Assembly (NCBI GenBank): GCA_963789015.1
Contig: CAWBIU010000004.1
Coordinates: 186,001 to 250,000 of the forward strand
Origin: JAOPZW01 sp963789015
GTDB lineage: Bacteria > Actinomycetota > Thermoleophilia > Solirubrobacterales > Solirubrobacteraceae
Direction of reading: 5' to 3'
Length of the DNA stretch: 64,000 nt
In this document: positions 25,071 to 32,818 of the stretch, one piece after another
Layout of the letters: every line of letters begins with the position of its first letter
Numbering within the stretch: position 1 is the stretch's first letter
The notes under the pieces: generated by a model
Database searches by the model: none
Told to the model about the DNA's origin: nothing
What the model saw: only the letters and a program-made list of their open reading frames with translations
Program-made: the position numbers and the translations under genes

Positions 25071-26844
25071 CACGCCGCCGAGCCGCGCCCGCGCGCAGCC
25101 GCGCGCGGAGGAGCCGGTCGCGGAGCCTGAGCGCCGCTGGCCGTGGTGGATCGGCGTCGCCGTCGTCCTCGCCGTCGCGCTCGGCGTGCGGCTGTGGGGC
25201 ATCGCGCACGGGCTGCCGTACGCCTACAACGCCGACGAGAACGCGCACTTCGTCCCTGGGGCGATCGGGCTCTTCGGCCATGGGCTGAACCCGCACTACT
25301 TCGTCAACCCGCCCGCCTACACGTACCTCCTGCACGCCGTCTTCGCCGTCTGGTTCGGCGGCCGGGAGGGGGTCTCCCAGGCGTTCGCGACGCACCCGAC
25401 CGAGGTCTTCATCGCCGCCCGGGTGACCGTCGCCGTCGTCGGGACGCTCGGCGTGTGGCTGCTGTACCTCGCCGGCGCCAAGTTCGCGGGCCGGGGCGTC
25501 GGACTGCTCGCCTCGGCGCTGCTGGCCGTCAGCTTCCTGCCCGTCTTCTACTCGCACCTCGCGCTCAACGACGTGCCCACCCTGGCGCCGATCGCGCTCG
25601 CGCTGTGGGGCGTGGCCGGCGTCCTGCGCCGCGGCGGCGTCCTGGACTACGCGATCGCCGGGATCGGGCTCGGGCTGGCGTGCGCGACGAAGTACACGGG
25701 CGGCATCGTGCTGCTGCCGCTGCTCGGCGCGGCGATCGCCGGGCTCGTCGCCGACCGGCGCGGCGGCGTGCGCACGGTCGCCCTGCTCGCCCTCTCGGGC
25801 GTGCTCGCGCTCGGCGCCTTCCTCGTCGCCAACCCCTACGCGCTGCTCGACTTCGCCGCCTTCCGCGACGGCCTGACCCACCAGGCCGACGCCGCCGGCG
25901 ACCAGCTCGGCAAGCTCGGCCTCACGCACGAGTCCGGCCACCGCTACTACCTGTGGACGTTCACCTGGGGACTGGGCTGGGTGCCGCTCCTGGCCGCCGG
26001 CCTGGGCGCGTTGGCCATGCTCAGGCTCGATCGCCGGATGGCCGCCGTGCTCGTCCCCGCGCCGCTGCTCTTCATCGCCTTCATGGGCACCCAGGAGCGC
26101 TTCTTCGGGCGCTGGCTGCTGCCCGTCTTCCCGATCGTCTGCCTGCTCGCCGCGTGGGCGACGATCCGCGCCTCGGAGTGGGCGGGGCGGCGGCTGCCCG
26201 TCCTGCGCCCGGCGCTGTACGCGCTCGGCGCGGTGCTCCTGCTCGGCCAGGGCGTCGTCTACGCCCTGCACGACGGGATCGTGCTGTCGCGGCCCGACAC
26301 GCGCAACCTGACGCGCGCCTGGCTGGCCGAGAACGTCGCGCCGAAGACGAAGATCGTCGTCGAGCCCGTCGTCCCCGACGCGTGGGCGTCGGACATCGGC
26401 CGCCCGAGCCCGCTGACGTCCAACGGCGCGCGCTGGGTCAAGTTCCCGACGAGCCGCTCGAACGTCGCCAACGACGGCTCGCGAATCCGTGGGCCGGGGC
26501 GGATCGTGAACGTCGAGGACTACGAGCGCACGCTGTTCCCGGAGCTCGTGGACCGCTACGAGCGCGAGGGCTACTGCTGGGTCGTCGTCGGCTCGACGCA
26601 GCGCGGGCGCGCCGAAGCCGAGCCCGAGGACGTGCCGCGGGCGGTCGCCTACTACCGCGAGCTGGAGCGCCGCGGCGCCGTCGCCTTCCGCGCCTCGCCG
26701 TACCGCGACGGGGCCGGCCCGGTGCCCTTCAACTTCGACTGGTCGTTCGACTTCTACCCCATGGCGTACGCGCGGCCGGGGCCCGAGATGACGGTCTATC
26801 GCCTGGCCGGAGGTGCGTGTCGGCCGGGAGCCGGAGGGTCCTAG
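25057..26844 (+). CDS. Glycosyltransferase family 39/ArnT-like (PMT_2) membrane protein
   Basis: 595 residues. After a Pro/Arg-rich cytosolic start, a membrane helix leads into the first outer loop with YNADENAHF, the Asp-Glu pair typical of protein mannosyltransferase and ArnT-type GT-C enzymes. About ten more helices follow, then a soluble C-terminal domain (about 430-595) outside the membrane. It should use a polyprenyl-phosphate sugar, perhaps made by the GT2 gene across the divergent promoter, to glycosylate a protein or glycolipid. Its TAG stop forms the start of the -10-like hexamer of ribD. Confidence 0.83.
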   Translation: MSVVDTPPSRARAQPRAEEPVAEPERRWPWWIGVAVVLAVALGVRLWGIAHGLPYAYNADENAHFVPGAIGLFGHGLNPHYFVNPPAYTYLLHAVFAVWFGGREGVSQAFATHPTEVFIAARVTVAVVGTLGVWLLYLAGAKFAGRGVGLLASALLAVSFLPVFYSHLALNDVPTLAPIALALWGVAGVLRRGGVLDYAIAGIGLGLACATKYTGGIVLLPLLGAAIAGLVADRRGGVRTVALLALSGVLALGAFLVANPYALLDFAAFRDGLTHQADAAGDQLGKLGLTHESGHRYYLWTFTWGLGWVPLLAAGLGALAMLRLDRRMAAVLVPAPLLFIAFMGTQERFFGRWLLPVFPIVCLLAAWATIRASEWAGRRLPVLRPALYALGAVLLLGQGVVYALHDGIVLSRPDTRNLTRAWLAENVAPKTKIVVEPVVPDAWASDIGRPSPLTSNGARWVKFPTSRSNVANDGSRIRGPGRIVNVEDYERTLFPELVDRYEREGYCWVVVGSTQRGRAEAEPEDVPRAVAYYRELERRGAVAFRASPYRDGAGPVPFNFDWSFDFYPMAYARPGPEMTVYRLAGGACRPGAGGS

Positions 26845-26847
26845 ACT
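26842..26847 (+). promoter_or_regulatory. -10-type hexamer TAGACT for the riboflavin operon
   Basis: TAGACT starts with the stop codon of the upstream glycosyltransferase and ends 9 bases before the ribD GTG. With 12 bases between the genes there is no room for an FMN riboswitch, so the operon appears to be transcribed leaderless. Confidence 0.5.
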
Positions 26848-26856
26848 CCTGGGACC

Positions 26857-27981
26857 GTGCAGCGCACCGACGTCGACCACGACCATCTCTCCCGGGCCAT
26901 CGAGCTGGCGGAGCGGGGAGTGGGCCGTGTGAGCCCCAATCCCGTCGTCGGCGCGGTCATCGCCCGCGACGGCTCGATCATCGGCGAGGGCTGGCACGAC
27001 ATCTACGGCGGGAGGCACGCCGAGGTCAACGCGATCGCCGCGTGCAACGGCGAGGACCTGGACGGCGCGACGCTCTACGTGTCGCTCGAGCCGTGCTGCC
27101 ACGAGGGCCACCAGCCGCCGTGCACGGACGCGATCCTCGCCGCGGGGATCCGCCGCGTCGTCGTCGCCGGCGACGACCCGAGCTCGAAGGCGGCCGGCCG
27201 TGGCCTGGGGATCCTGCGCGACGAGGGCGTGACCGTCGACGTCGCCGGCGGCGAGCTGACCGACCGCGCGCGCAAGCAGAATCAGGCCTTCCGCAAGCAC
27301 GCGCGCACCGGGCGCCCGCTCGTCGTCTTCAAGTCGGCGATGAGCCTCGACGGCAAGGTCGCCACGCAGACCGGGGACTCGAAGTGGATCTCGACCGAGG
27401 GCAGCCGCGCCCTGGGCCACCACTGGCGAGCCTCGATGGACGCCGTCGCCGTCGGGATCGGCACCGCCCTGTCCGACGACCCCCAGCTCACGGCCCGCAC
27501 CGAGGGCGTGCACCGCCAGCCGAGGCGCGTCGTCTTCGACTCCACCGCGCGCCTGCCGCTCTCCTCCAAGCTCGTCGCCGAGGCGTCCGACGTCCCGCTG
27601 ATCGTCGTCGTCTCGCGCGCCGCCCCGCGCGGCGCCACCGACGCGCTCGAGATGGCCGGCGCGCAGGTCATCGTCGCCACGGGCCAGCACGAGCCCGCGC
27701 GGGTGCAGTCCGCGCTCGACCAGCTCGGCGCACTCGACCCGCCGGTGACGAGCATCCTGCTCGAGGGCGGCCCGCACCTGGCGGGGTCGTTCCTCGACGC
27801 GGGAGAGATCGACGAGGTGCGGCTGTTCATCGCGCCGCTGCTGCTCGGCGGGCGCATGGCGCGCGACCCGCTCGAGGGCGAGGGCGTCGAGCGGATCGCC
27901 GACGCGGTGCGCGCGCTGACGCTCGAGTGCCGGCCGAGCGCGGGCGACGTGCTCGTCACCGCGCGGCTCGAGGAGTGGTGA
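26857..27981 (+). CDS. ribD: Bifunctional riboflavin deaminase/reductase RibD
   Basis: 374 residues from GTG 26857. The N-terminal deaminase domain (about 1-145) has zinc ligands in GGRHAEVNAI and LEPCCHEGHQPPC. The C-terminal reductase domain (about 150-374) has FKSAMSLDGKVAT and LLEGGPHLAGSF for NADPH and substrate. Together they catalyse steps 2 and 3 of riboflavin synthesis from GTP. First gene of ribD-ribE-ribBA-ribH. The TGA stop is followed by one codon (GCC) and then the apparent ATC start of ribE in the same reading frame. Confidence 0.95.
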   Translation: MQRTDVDHDHLSRAIELAERGVGRVSPNPVVGAVIARDGSIIGEGWHDIYGGRHAEVNAIAACNGEDLDGATLYVSLEPCCHEGHQPPCTDAILAAGIRRVVVAGDDPSSKAAGRGLGILRDEGVTVDVAGGELTDRARKQNQAFRKHARTGRPLVVFKSAMSLDGKVATQTGDSKWISTEGSRALGHHWRASMDAVAVGIGTALSDDPQLTARTEGVHRQPRRVVFDSTARLPLSSKLVAEASDVPLIVVVSRAAPRGATDALEMAGAQVIVATGQHEPARVQSALDQLGALDPPVTSILLEGGPHLAGSFLDAGEIDEVRLFIAPLLLGGRMARDPLEGEGVERIADAVRALTLECRPSAGDVLVTARLEEW

Positions 27982-27984
27982 GCC

Positions 27985-28584
27985 ATCTTCACCGGGCTCG
28001 TGGCCGATCTCGGGACCGTCGCTGCGGTCGACGCGACGGACGACGGCGTGCGCCTGACGGTCACCACGCGGCTGGCCGGCGAGCTCGGCGACGGTGACTC
28101 GGTCGCCGTCAACGGCGTCTGCCTGACCGCCGTCCAGACCGGCGCGGACCGCTTCGGCGCCGACGTCATGCACGAGACGCTGCGCCGCTCCTCGCTGGCC
28201 GAGGCGCGCGCCGGCGCGCGCGTCAACCTCGAGCTGCCGCTGCGGGCGGAGGACCGCCTCGGCGGCCATCTCGTGCAGGGGCACGTCGACGGCCTGGGCT
28301 CCGTGCGCGGCGTCCGCGAGGACGGTTTCTCGCGCGTCGTCGGCGTCGAGGTCGAGCCGGCGCTGCTGCGCTACGTCGTCGAGAAGGGCTCGATCGCCGT
28401 CGACGGCGTCTCGCTGACCGTCGCCGCCGTCGACGACGCCGGCTTCGAGGTCGCGCTGATCCCCGAGACGCTCGAGCGCACGAACCTGGGCGCCGCCGTG
28501 CCCGGCACCCCGGTCAACCTCGAGGTCGACATACTGGCCAAGTACGTCGAGAAGCTGATCCCGCCACTGCGAGCCGCCCCATGA
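27985..28584 (+). CDS. ribE: Riboflavin synthase alpha chain, apparent ATC start
   Basis: Dismutates two 6,7-dimethyl-8-ribityllumazine molecules to riboflavin. 199 residues with two repeated lumazine-binding barrels. The universal N terminus MFTGIVE appears here as IFTGLVADLGTV, with ATC at 27985 in place of ATG. The codon two upstream is the in-frame ribD TGA, so no earlier start exists, and the first GTG (28000) would remove the conserved FTGLV. AGGAG at 27971-27975 is 9 bases before the ATC, an ideal ribosome-site distance. Repeat 1 has VNGVCLT; repeat 2 has VDGVSLT. The stop overlaps the ribBA ATG. Confidence 0.9.
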   Translation: MFTGLVADLGTVAAVDATDDGVRLTVTTRLAGELGDGDSVAVNGVCLTAVQTGADRFGADVMHETLRRSSLAEARAGARVNLELPLRAEDRLGGHLVQGHVDGLGSVRGVREDGFSRVVGVEVEPALLRYVVEKGSIAVDGVSLTVAAVDDAGFEVALIPETLERTNLGAAVPGTPVNLEVDILAKYVEKLIPPLRAAP

Positions 28585-29864
28585 CCCGCACCCGCACGCC
28601 GTTCGCCACCGTCGAGGAGGCGATCCAGGACATCCGCCAGGGCCGCATGGTCGTCGTCGTCGACGACGAGGACCGCGAGAACGAGGGCGACCTGACGATC
28701 GCCGCACAGTTCGTCACGCCCGACGCGATCAACTTCATGGCCAAGCACGGGCGCGGGCTGATCTGCCTGGCGCTGCCGCCCGACCGCTGCGACGAGCTCG
28801 GGCTCGACCTCATGGCGGCCAAGAACGAGTCGCCCTTCGAGACGGCGTTCACCGTCTCCGTCGAGGCCCGTGAGGGCGTGACGACCGGCATCTCGGCCGC
28901 CGACCGGGCCCACACGATCCAGGTCGCGATCGATCCCGAGAGCTCGCCGCACGACCTCGTCCAGCCCGGCCACGTGTTCCCGCTCAAGGCCAAGCCGGGC
29001 GGCGTGCTCGAGCGCACGGGCCAGACCGAGGCGGCCGTCGACCTCGCGCGGCTGGCCGGCCTGAACCCGTCGGGCGTCATCTGCGAGGTCATGAACGACG
29101 ACGGCACGATGGCCCGCGTGCCGCACCTCGCGCCCTACTGCAAGCGCCACGGGCTGAAGATGATCACGATCGCCGACCTGATCGCCTACCGGCGCGCGCA
29201 CGACCGCCTCGTCGAGCGCGTCGTGGCCACGTCGCTGCCGACGGCCTTCGGCGACTTCGAGGTGGTCGGCTACCGCTCGCTCGTCGACGACAAGCACCAC
29301 GTCGCGCTCGTCAAGGGCGACGTGGCGGGCCGCGACGACGTGCTCGTCCGCGTGCATTCCGAGTGCCTGACCGGCGACGTCTTCCACTCGCTGCGCTGCG
29401 ACTGCGGCGAGCAGCTCGAGTCCGCGCTGGCGATGATCGAGACGGAGGGCCGCGGCGTTCTCCTCTACCTCTCCCAGGAGGGGCGCGGCATCGGGCTGCT
29501 CAACAAGCTCAGGGCGTACAAGCTGCAGGAGGAGGGGCTCGACACCGTCGACGCCAACCTGCGCCTCGGATTGCCCGCCGACCTGCGCGACTACGGCATC
29601 GGCGCGCAGATCCTCGCCGACCTCGGGCTGACGTCGATCCGGATCCTCACGAACAACCCGAAGAAGATCCGCGGGCTCGAGGGCTACGGGCTCAGCGTCG
29701 CGGCGCAGATCCCGATCGTCCACATGCCCAACCCGCACAACGAGGCGTACCTGCGCGCCAAGGCCGACCGCATGGGCCACACCCTTCATCACCAGGGCCT
29801 GAACCTCGACGAGCAGCTCATCCACGACGAGCACGAGCAGGACGCGGAGCGCGAGCGGTCGTGA
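28581..29864 (+). CDS. ribBA: Bifunctional 3,4-dihydroxy-2-butanone-4-phosphate synthase/GTP cyclohydrolase II
   Basis: 427 residues. The N-terminal RibB domain (about 1-200) has DDEDRENEGD, the acidic metal loop, and HTGQ-region equivalent ERTGQTEAAVDLARL. The C-terminal RibA domain (about 205-400) has the zinc cysteines in HSECLTGDVFHSLRCDCGEQ and the catalytic QEGRGIGLLNK. It supplies both entry reactions of the pathway, from ribulose 5-phosphate and from GTP. The ATG overlaps the ribE stop (ATGA), and the TGA overlaps the ribH GTG. The extra ~25 C-terminal residues are rich in Glu, His and Asp. Confidence 0.95.
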   Translation: MTRTRTPFATVEEAIQDIRQGRMVVVVDDEDRENEGDLTIAAQFVTPDAINFMAKHGRGLICLALPPDRCDELGLDLMAAKNESPFETAFTVSVEAREGVTTGISAADRAHTIQVAIDPESSPHDLVQPGHVFPLKAKPGGVLERTGQTEAAVDLARLAGLNPSGVICEVMNDDGTMARVPHLAPYCKRHGLKMITIADLIAYRRAHDRLVERVVATSLPTAFGDFEVVGYRSLVDDKHHVALVKGDVAGRDDVLVRVHSECLTGDVFHSLRCDCGEQLESALAMIETEGRGVLLYLSQEGRGIGLLNKLRAYKLQEEGLDTVDANLRLGLPADLRDYGIGAQILADLGLTSIRILTNNPKKIRGLEGYGLSVAAQIPIVHMPNPHNEAYLRAKADRMGHTLHHQGLNLDEQLIHDEHEQDAERERS

Positions 29865-30283
29865 GGTTCGCGATCGCGGTCGGTCGCTTCTACGAGGAAC
29901 TCGCGGAGCGACTTCTCGCGGGCGCCCAGGGCGCGTTCGCCGAGGCGGGGGAGGGGGAGGCCGACGTCTTCGACGTCCCCGGAGCCTTCGAGCTGCCGCT
30001 GGCAGCCAAGATGGTCGCCGAGACGGGGCGCTACGACGGTGTGGCGTGCCTGGGCGCGGTCATCCGCGGCCAGACCGATCACTACGACTACGTCTGCGCC
30101 GAGTCGGCCCGCGGCATCCAGGACGTCCAGCTCTCGACCGGCGTGCCGTGCGCGTTCGGCGTGCTCACGTGCGACACGATGGAGCAGGCGCTCGAGCGCA
30201 GCGGCGGCGGCAAGCGCGACTCCGGCCGCCACGCCGCCGAGGCCGTCCTGGCGCTCGCGCGCCTGCGCGCGGCGCTGCGCTGA
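29861..30283 (+). CDS. ribH: 6,7-dimethyl-8-ribityllumazine synthase
   Basis: 140 residues, slightly short because the usual N-terminal extension before the first strand is missing; it opens with VRFAIAVGRFYEEL. Conserved segments are FDVPGAFELP, GAVIRGQTDHYDYV with the catalytic His, and FGVLTCDTMEQALERSG. It condenses dihydroxybutanone phosphate with the aminouracil and feeds RibE. The GTG start forms a GTGA overlap with ribBA. A hairpin-forming sequence follows the stop, so it is likely the last gene of the operon. Confidence 0.94.
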   Translation: MRFAIAVGRFYEELAERLLAGAQGAFAEAGEGEADVFDVPGAFELPLAAKMVAETGRYDGVACLGAVIRGQTDHYDYVCAESARGIQDVQLSTGVPCAFGVLTCDTMEQALERSGGGKRDSGRHAAEAVLALARLRAALR

Positions 30284-30315
30284 CCGGCTGCGAACGCTGC
30301 ATGCCGCAGCGCCGG
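30284..30315 (+). terminator. Hairpin after the riboflavin operon
   Basis: CCGGCTGCG at 30284-30292 can pair with CGCAGCGCCGG at 30305-30315, leaving one unpaired base and a short loop. It directly follows the ribH stop. No T-run is present. Confidence 0.35.
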
Positions 30316-30325
30316 GGCCACGGGG

Positions 30326-30331
30326 TACGCT
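30326..30331 (+). promoter_or_regulatory. -10-type hexamer TACGCT for the small membrane protein
   Basis: TACGCT ends 7 bases before GTG 30339, the commonest spacing of this motif in the window. Confidence 0.45.
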
Positions 30332-30338
30332 CCCCAGC

Positions 30339-30653
30339 GTGAGCAAGGAGGTCCTGGCCATCGGCCTGACGCTGGTCGTCCACGTCCTGGGCCTGTGCGC
30401 ACTCATCTGGGCGCTCGTGCTCAACGACGACGAGCGACCGGACTGGCGTGACTGGTGGCCCGGCGACGGCGACGAGGCCCCGGCGGGGCCGGATCCCTCG
30501 CCGCGCGGCGGCGAGCTTCCGCTGCCCGGCGCGCTGCCGAGCGGTGTGCGCCTGCGCGAGCCGGCGCGGCTGTCCGACGGCTACCGGCGCCCGGGCCGGC
30601 GTCCGGCGCACCCGCCGGAGCGGACGCCCGAGCGCGAGCCCACGCCGCGCTGA
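30339..30653 (+). CDS. Small single-pass membrane protein of unknown function
   Basis: 104 residues from GTG 30339. One hydrophobic helix (about residues 5-28, LAIGLTLVVHVLGLCALIWA) is followed by a Trp/Asp-rich patch (DWRDWWPGDGDEA) and a Pro/Arg-rich tail. This suggests an N-out or N-in single-pass anchor with a disordered cytosolic tail. The start is supported by TACGCT seven bases upstream. No family was recognised. Confidence 0.6.
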   Translation: MSKEVLAIGLTLVVHVLGLCALIWALVLNDDERPDWRDWWPGDGDEAPAGPDPSPRGGELPLPGALPSGVRLREPARLSDGYRRPGRRPAHPPERTPEREPTPR

Positions 30654-31010
30654 GCGGCGGCGGGAGGTCAGCCGGGGACGCGCGGAGGCGCACTCGCGCG
30701 AGCTGGCCGATGACATGCGCCGTCACGGCGACGGCGTCGTGCGCAACCTGCGTCGCGCGGCGCAGGCACTCGGTCGCCGCAGCGACCGGCGTGCCGCCTG
30801 AGCGGCCGCGCTAGCGGCGGTCGCTCTTCGGCGCGGCCGACGAGCCGGCGACGGTGCCGCCGTGGGCGGAGCCGCGACGCTGCTCGGTGACGTTCGGGAT
30901 GACCATGTCCGGTTCATCGGCACCCTCTCCACGCCCTGACTCCTGCGACCGCGTGAACGCCGGGATGAGCGCTTCCTCCCCCGATCGGAGGAGGGTCCAG
31001 CCCCGAGGAG
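30654..31010. other. Interval with no confident gene
   Basis: About 360 bases between the small membrane protein and the kinase. On the plus strand an open stretch ends at 30801 (RELADDMRRHGDGVVRNLRR, helical), with ATG 30715 giving only 28 residues. On the minus strand, 30906 to 30811 encodes a 31-residue peptide (MVIPNVTEQRRGSAHGG and onward), whose frame stays open upstream with a protein-like composition but no start codon. Neither has a good ribosome site. Remnants of genes or a short regulated peptide are possible. Confidence 0.35.
30972..30994 (-). terminator. Hairpin downstream of the Ser/Thr kinase gene
   Basis: CTTCCTCC (30972-30979) pairs with GGAGGAGG (30987-30994) around a 7-base loop, with one G-T wobble. 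It lies 17 bases past the kinase stop on the minus strand. No T-run. Confidence 0.35.
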
Positions 31011-32579
31011 CTAGCCCTGGGAGCCCGCCTGCTCCCGTGCGACCTTCAGCTCGCGGCGCACGACGCCGCGCTTGTAGTCGCTGATGTGCAGGCGCTCCTC
31101 GAGCAGCGGGATCGCCTCGGCGGGCCTTCCGCTCAGGCGCAGCGCGTTGGCGAGGTTGTAGAGCGCGAAGGCGTAGTCGATCTCCTGCTTGCGGCCCTGG
31201 TCACGGAAGCCCTGCACCGAGCCCTGGAGCACCGGCACGGCGGCGCCCGGGTTCTGCTGCTGGATGAGCGCGAAGCCCTGGTCGTTGAGCGCCTTGGGGT
31301 CGCCCTGCCCACGGGGCTGCGTCTGTGCCTGCGTCTCGGTCTGCGTGCTCTCGGCGGTGCTGCCCGTCGAGGCCGACGGCGTCGTCGTGGTCTGGCTCGA
31401 CGCCGCGCGGCTCGAGGACGAGGAAGAGGTGCTGCGCTCGCTCGTGCGCTCGCCGTCCGAGGCGCTCGAGCCCGTCTCGCGCGCCTGCGTGCGGTCGCCG
31501 GCGCCGCCGGACCCGCCGCCGCCGAGGGCGATGGCGGCAACCGCGCCGGCCACGAGCGCCAGCGCGCAGACGGCGAGGAGCAGCGGGACGCGCCGGCTGC
31601 GGGCGGCGGACCCGGCCGGCGAGGGGGCCGGCGTGGGCGTCCACGGGTCGCTGCGCGGGCGCGGCGTACGCGGGCGCGGGGTCGGGGGCGCAGGCGCGAC
31701 CGGGGCGAGGCGGCGCGTGACCTCCGTCGGGGGCGGCTCGTCGCCCGCAGCGTCGCCCATCGCGGCCTCGAGGCGGTCGACGAGCTCGGCGGCCGTGGCC
31801 GGGCGCTCGCCGGGGTCCTTGGCCATCCCGTCGCGCAGCACTGCGCCGACGGCGGCGGGCAGGCCGGCGCCGATCGCGCTGGCGTCGGGGACGGCGGCCT
31901 CGACGTGGGCGCGCGCCTGCGCGGCCGGATGATCGGCCTCGAAGGGACGGCGCCCCGTGAGCAGCTCGTAGGCGACGACGGCGAGGGCGTAGCGGTCGCT
32001 GGCCGCGGTCGCCTTCTCGCCGCGGGCCTGCTCGGGCGACAGGTAGGCGGCCGTGCCGAGCACCTGGCCGGTCATCGTCACCGACGCCTCGCTGGCCACG
32101 GTGGCGATCCCGAAGTCGCCGACGGCGAGGCGGCCGCGCTCGTCGAGCAGCAGGTTGCCGGGCTTGACGTCGCGGTGCACGACGCCGCGGCCGTGGGCGC
32201 AGTCGAGCGCCGTCGCGGCCTCGCGAAGCCAGCGCAGCGCGACGGCGCGCGGGACGTGCCGGTCGCGGAGGCGGTCGCCGACGGTGCCGCCGGCGAAGTG
32301 CTCCATGACGATGAACGAGCGGCCCTCGTGCTCGCCGATGTCGTAGACGGTGACGACGTGGCGGCACTCGCCGAGCCGCGCGGCGGCGCGCGCCTCGCGC
32401 AGGAAGCGGCGGCGGGCGCGCTCGTCGGCGTCGAGAGCGCGCGAGAGGACCTTGACGGCGACGCGGCGCCCCAGCACCTCGTCCTCGGCAGCCCACACGG
32501 ACGCCATCCCGCCGCGGGCGATGAGCCGCGCCACCCGGTAACGCGTCGGGAGCGCGACCGGCTGCTCGGTCGCCGGCAT
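31011..32579 (-). CDS. Membrane Ser/Thr protein kinase with C-terminal TPR region
   Basis: 522 residues. A complete Hanks-type kinase domain (about 12-270) has the glycine loop IARGGMASVW, Lys in VAVKVL, catalytic VVHRDVKPGN, DFGIA and GTAAYLSPEQARG. A Pro-rich linker leads to one membrane helix (about 335-358), then a Ser/Thr/Gln-rich spacer. A TPR-like helical repeat region (ALNDQGFALIQQ ... YNLANALRLSG) forms the extracytoplasmic part. Actinobacterial PknB relatives usually carry PASTA repeats there; none are seen, so the ligand probably differs. TAGCGT lies 7 bases before its ATG, divergent from rpmB. Confidence 0.92.
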   Translation of the reverse strand: MPATEQPVALPTRYRVARLIARGGMASVWAAEDEVLGRRVAVKVLSRALDADERARRRFLREARAAARLGECRHVVTVYDIGEHEGRSFIVMEHFAGGTVGDRLRDRHVPRAVALRWLREAATALDCAHGRGVVHRDVKPGNLLLDERGRLAVGDFGIATVASEASVTMTGQVLGTAAYLSPEQARGEKATAASDRYALAVVAYELLTGRRPFEADHPAAQARAHVEAAVPDASAIGAGLPAAVGAVLRDGMAKDPGERPATAAELVDRLEAAMGDAAGDEPPPTEVTRRLAPVAPAPPTPRPRTPRPRSDPWTPTPAPSPAGSAARSRRVPLLLAVCALALVAGAVAAIALGGGGSGGAGDRTQARETGSSASDGERTSERSTSSSSSSRAASSQTTTTPSASTGSTAESTQTETQAQTQPRGQGDPKALNDQGFALIQQQNPGAAVPVLQGSVQGFRDQGRKQEIDYAFALYNLANALRLSGRPAEAIPLLEERLHISDYKRGVVRRELKVAREQAGSQG

Positions 32580-32586
32580 CGACGGG

Positions 32587-32592
32587 ACGCTA
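32587..32592 (-). promoter_or_regulatory. -10-type hexamer TAGCGT for the kinase gene
   Basis: Minus-strand TAGCGT ends 7 bases before the kinase ATG, within a 47-base divergent interval shared with rpmB. Confidence 0.5.
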
Positions 32593-32610
32593 CCCCACGC
32601 ATCCGACCGC

Positions 32611-32616
32611 TACACT
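32611..32616 (+). promoter_or_regulatory. -10-type hexamer TACACT for rpmB
   Basis: TACACT ends 10 bases before ATG 32627. No Shine-Dalgarno sequence fits between, so a leaderless or near-leaderless mRNA is likely. Confidence 0.5.
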
Positions 32617-32626
32617 CCTGCCCCCT

Positions 32627-32818
32627 ATGGCGAAGGTCTGTCACAGCTGCGGCCGCGGGCCCGCGTTCGGCAACAGCCGCAGTCACTCGATGGTCGCGAC
32701 GAAGCGGCGCTTCGACCCGAACCTGCAGAAGGTCCGTGTCCTGGTCGGCAAGGCGCCGCGCCGGGTCTACGTCTGCACCCGCTGCCTCAAGGCCGGCAAG
32801 GTCACCAAGGCCGTCTGA
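32627..32818 (+). CDS. rpmB: 50S ribosomal protein bL28
   Basis: 63 residues. MAKVCHSCGRGPAFGNSRSH is the family signature, with the body KRRFDPNLQKVRVLVGK. It has two Cys pairs, CHSC and CTRC, the zinc-binding form; the zinc-free paralogue used under zinc starvation is not in this window. In actinobacteria rpmB usually lies shortly before recG; here about 5 kb of other genes sit between. Confidence 0.96.
   Translation: MAKVCHSCGRGPAFGNSRSHSMVATKRRFDPNLQKVRVLVGKAPRRVYVCTRCLKAGKVTKAV

Noticed and set aside
26845..26856. FMN riboswitch before the riboflavin operon
   Set aside because: Only 12 bases separate ribD from the preceding stop, and no RFN-type conserved segments were seen in the end of that gene.
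28000..28584. GTG 28000 as the ribE start
   Set aside because: It would remove the conserved FTGLV N terminus, which is present in frame just upstream with a well-placed ribosome site.
24964..28707. A minus-strand 1247-codon frame across the GT-C and rib genes
   Set aside because: Antisense to unmistakable ribD and ribE coding; composition is a shadow of the opposite strand.
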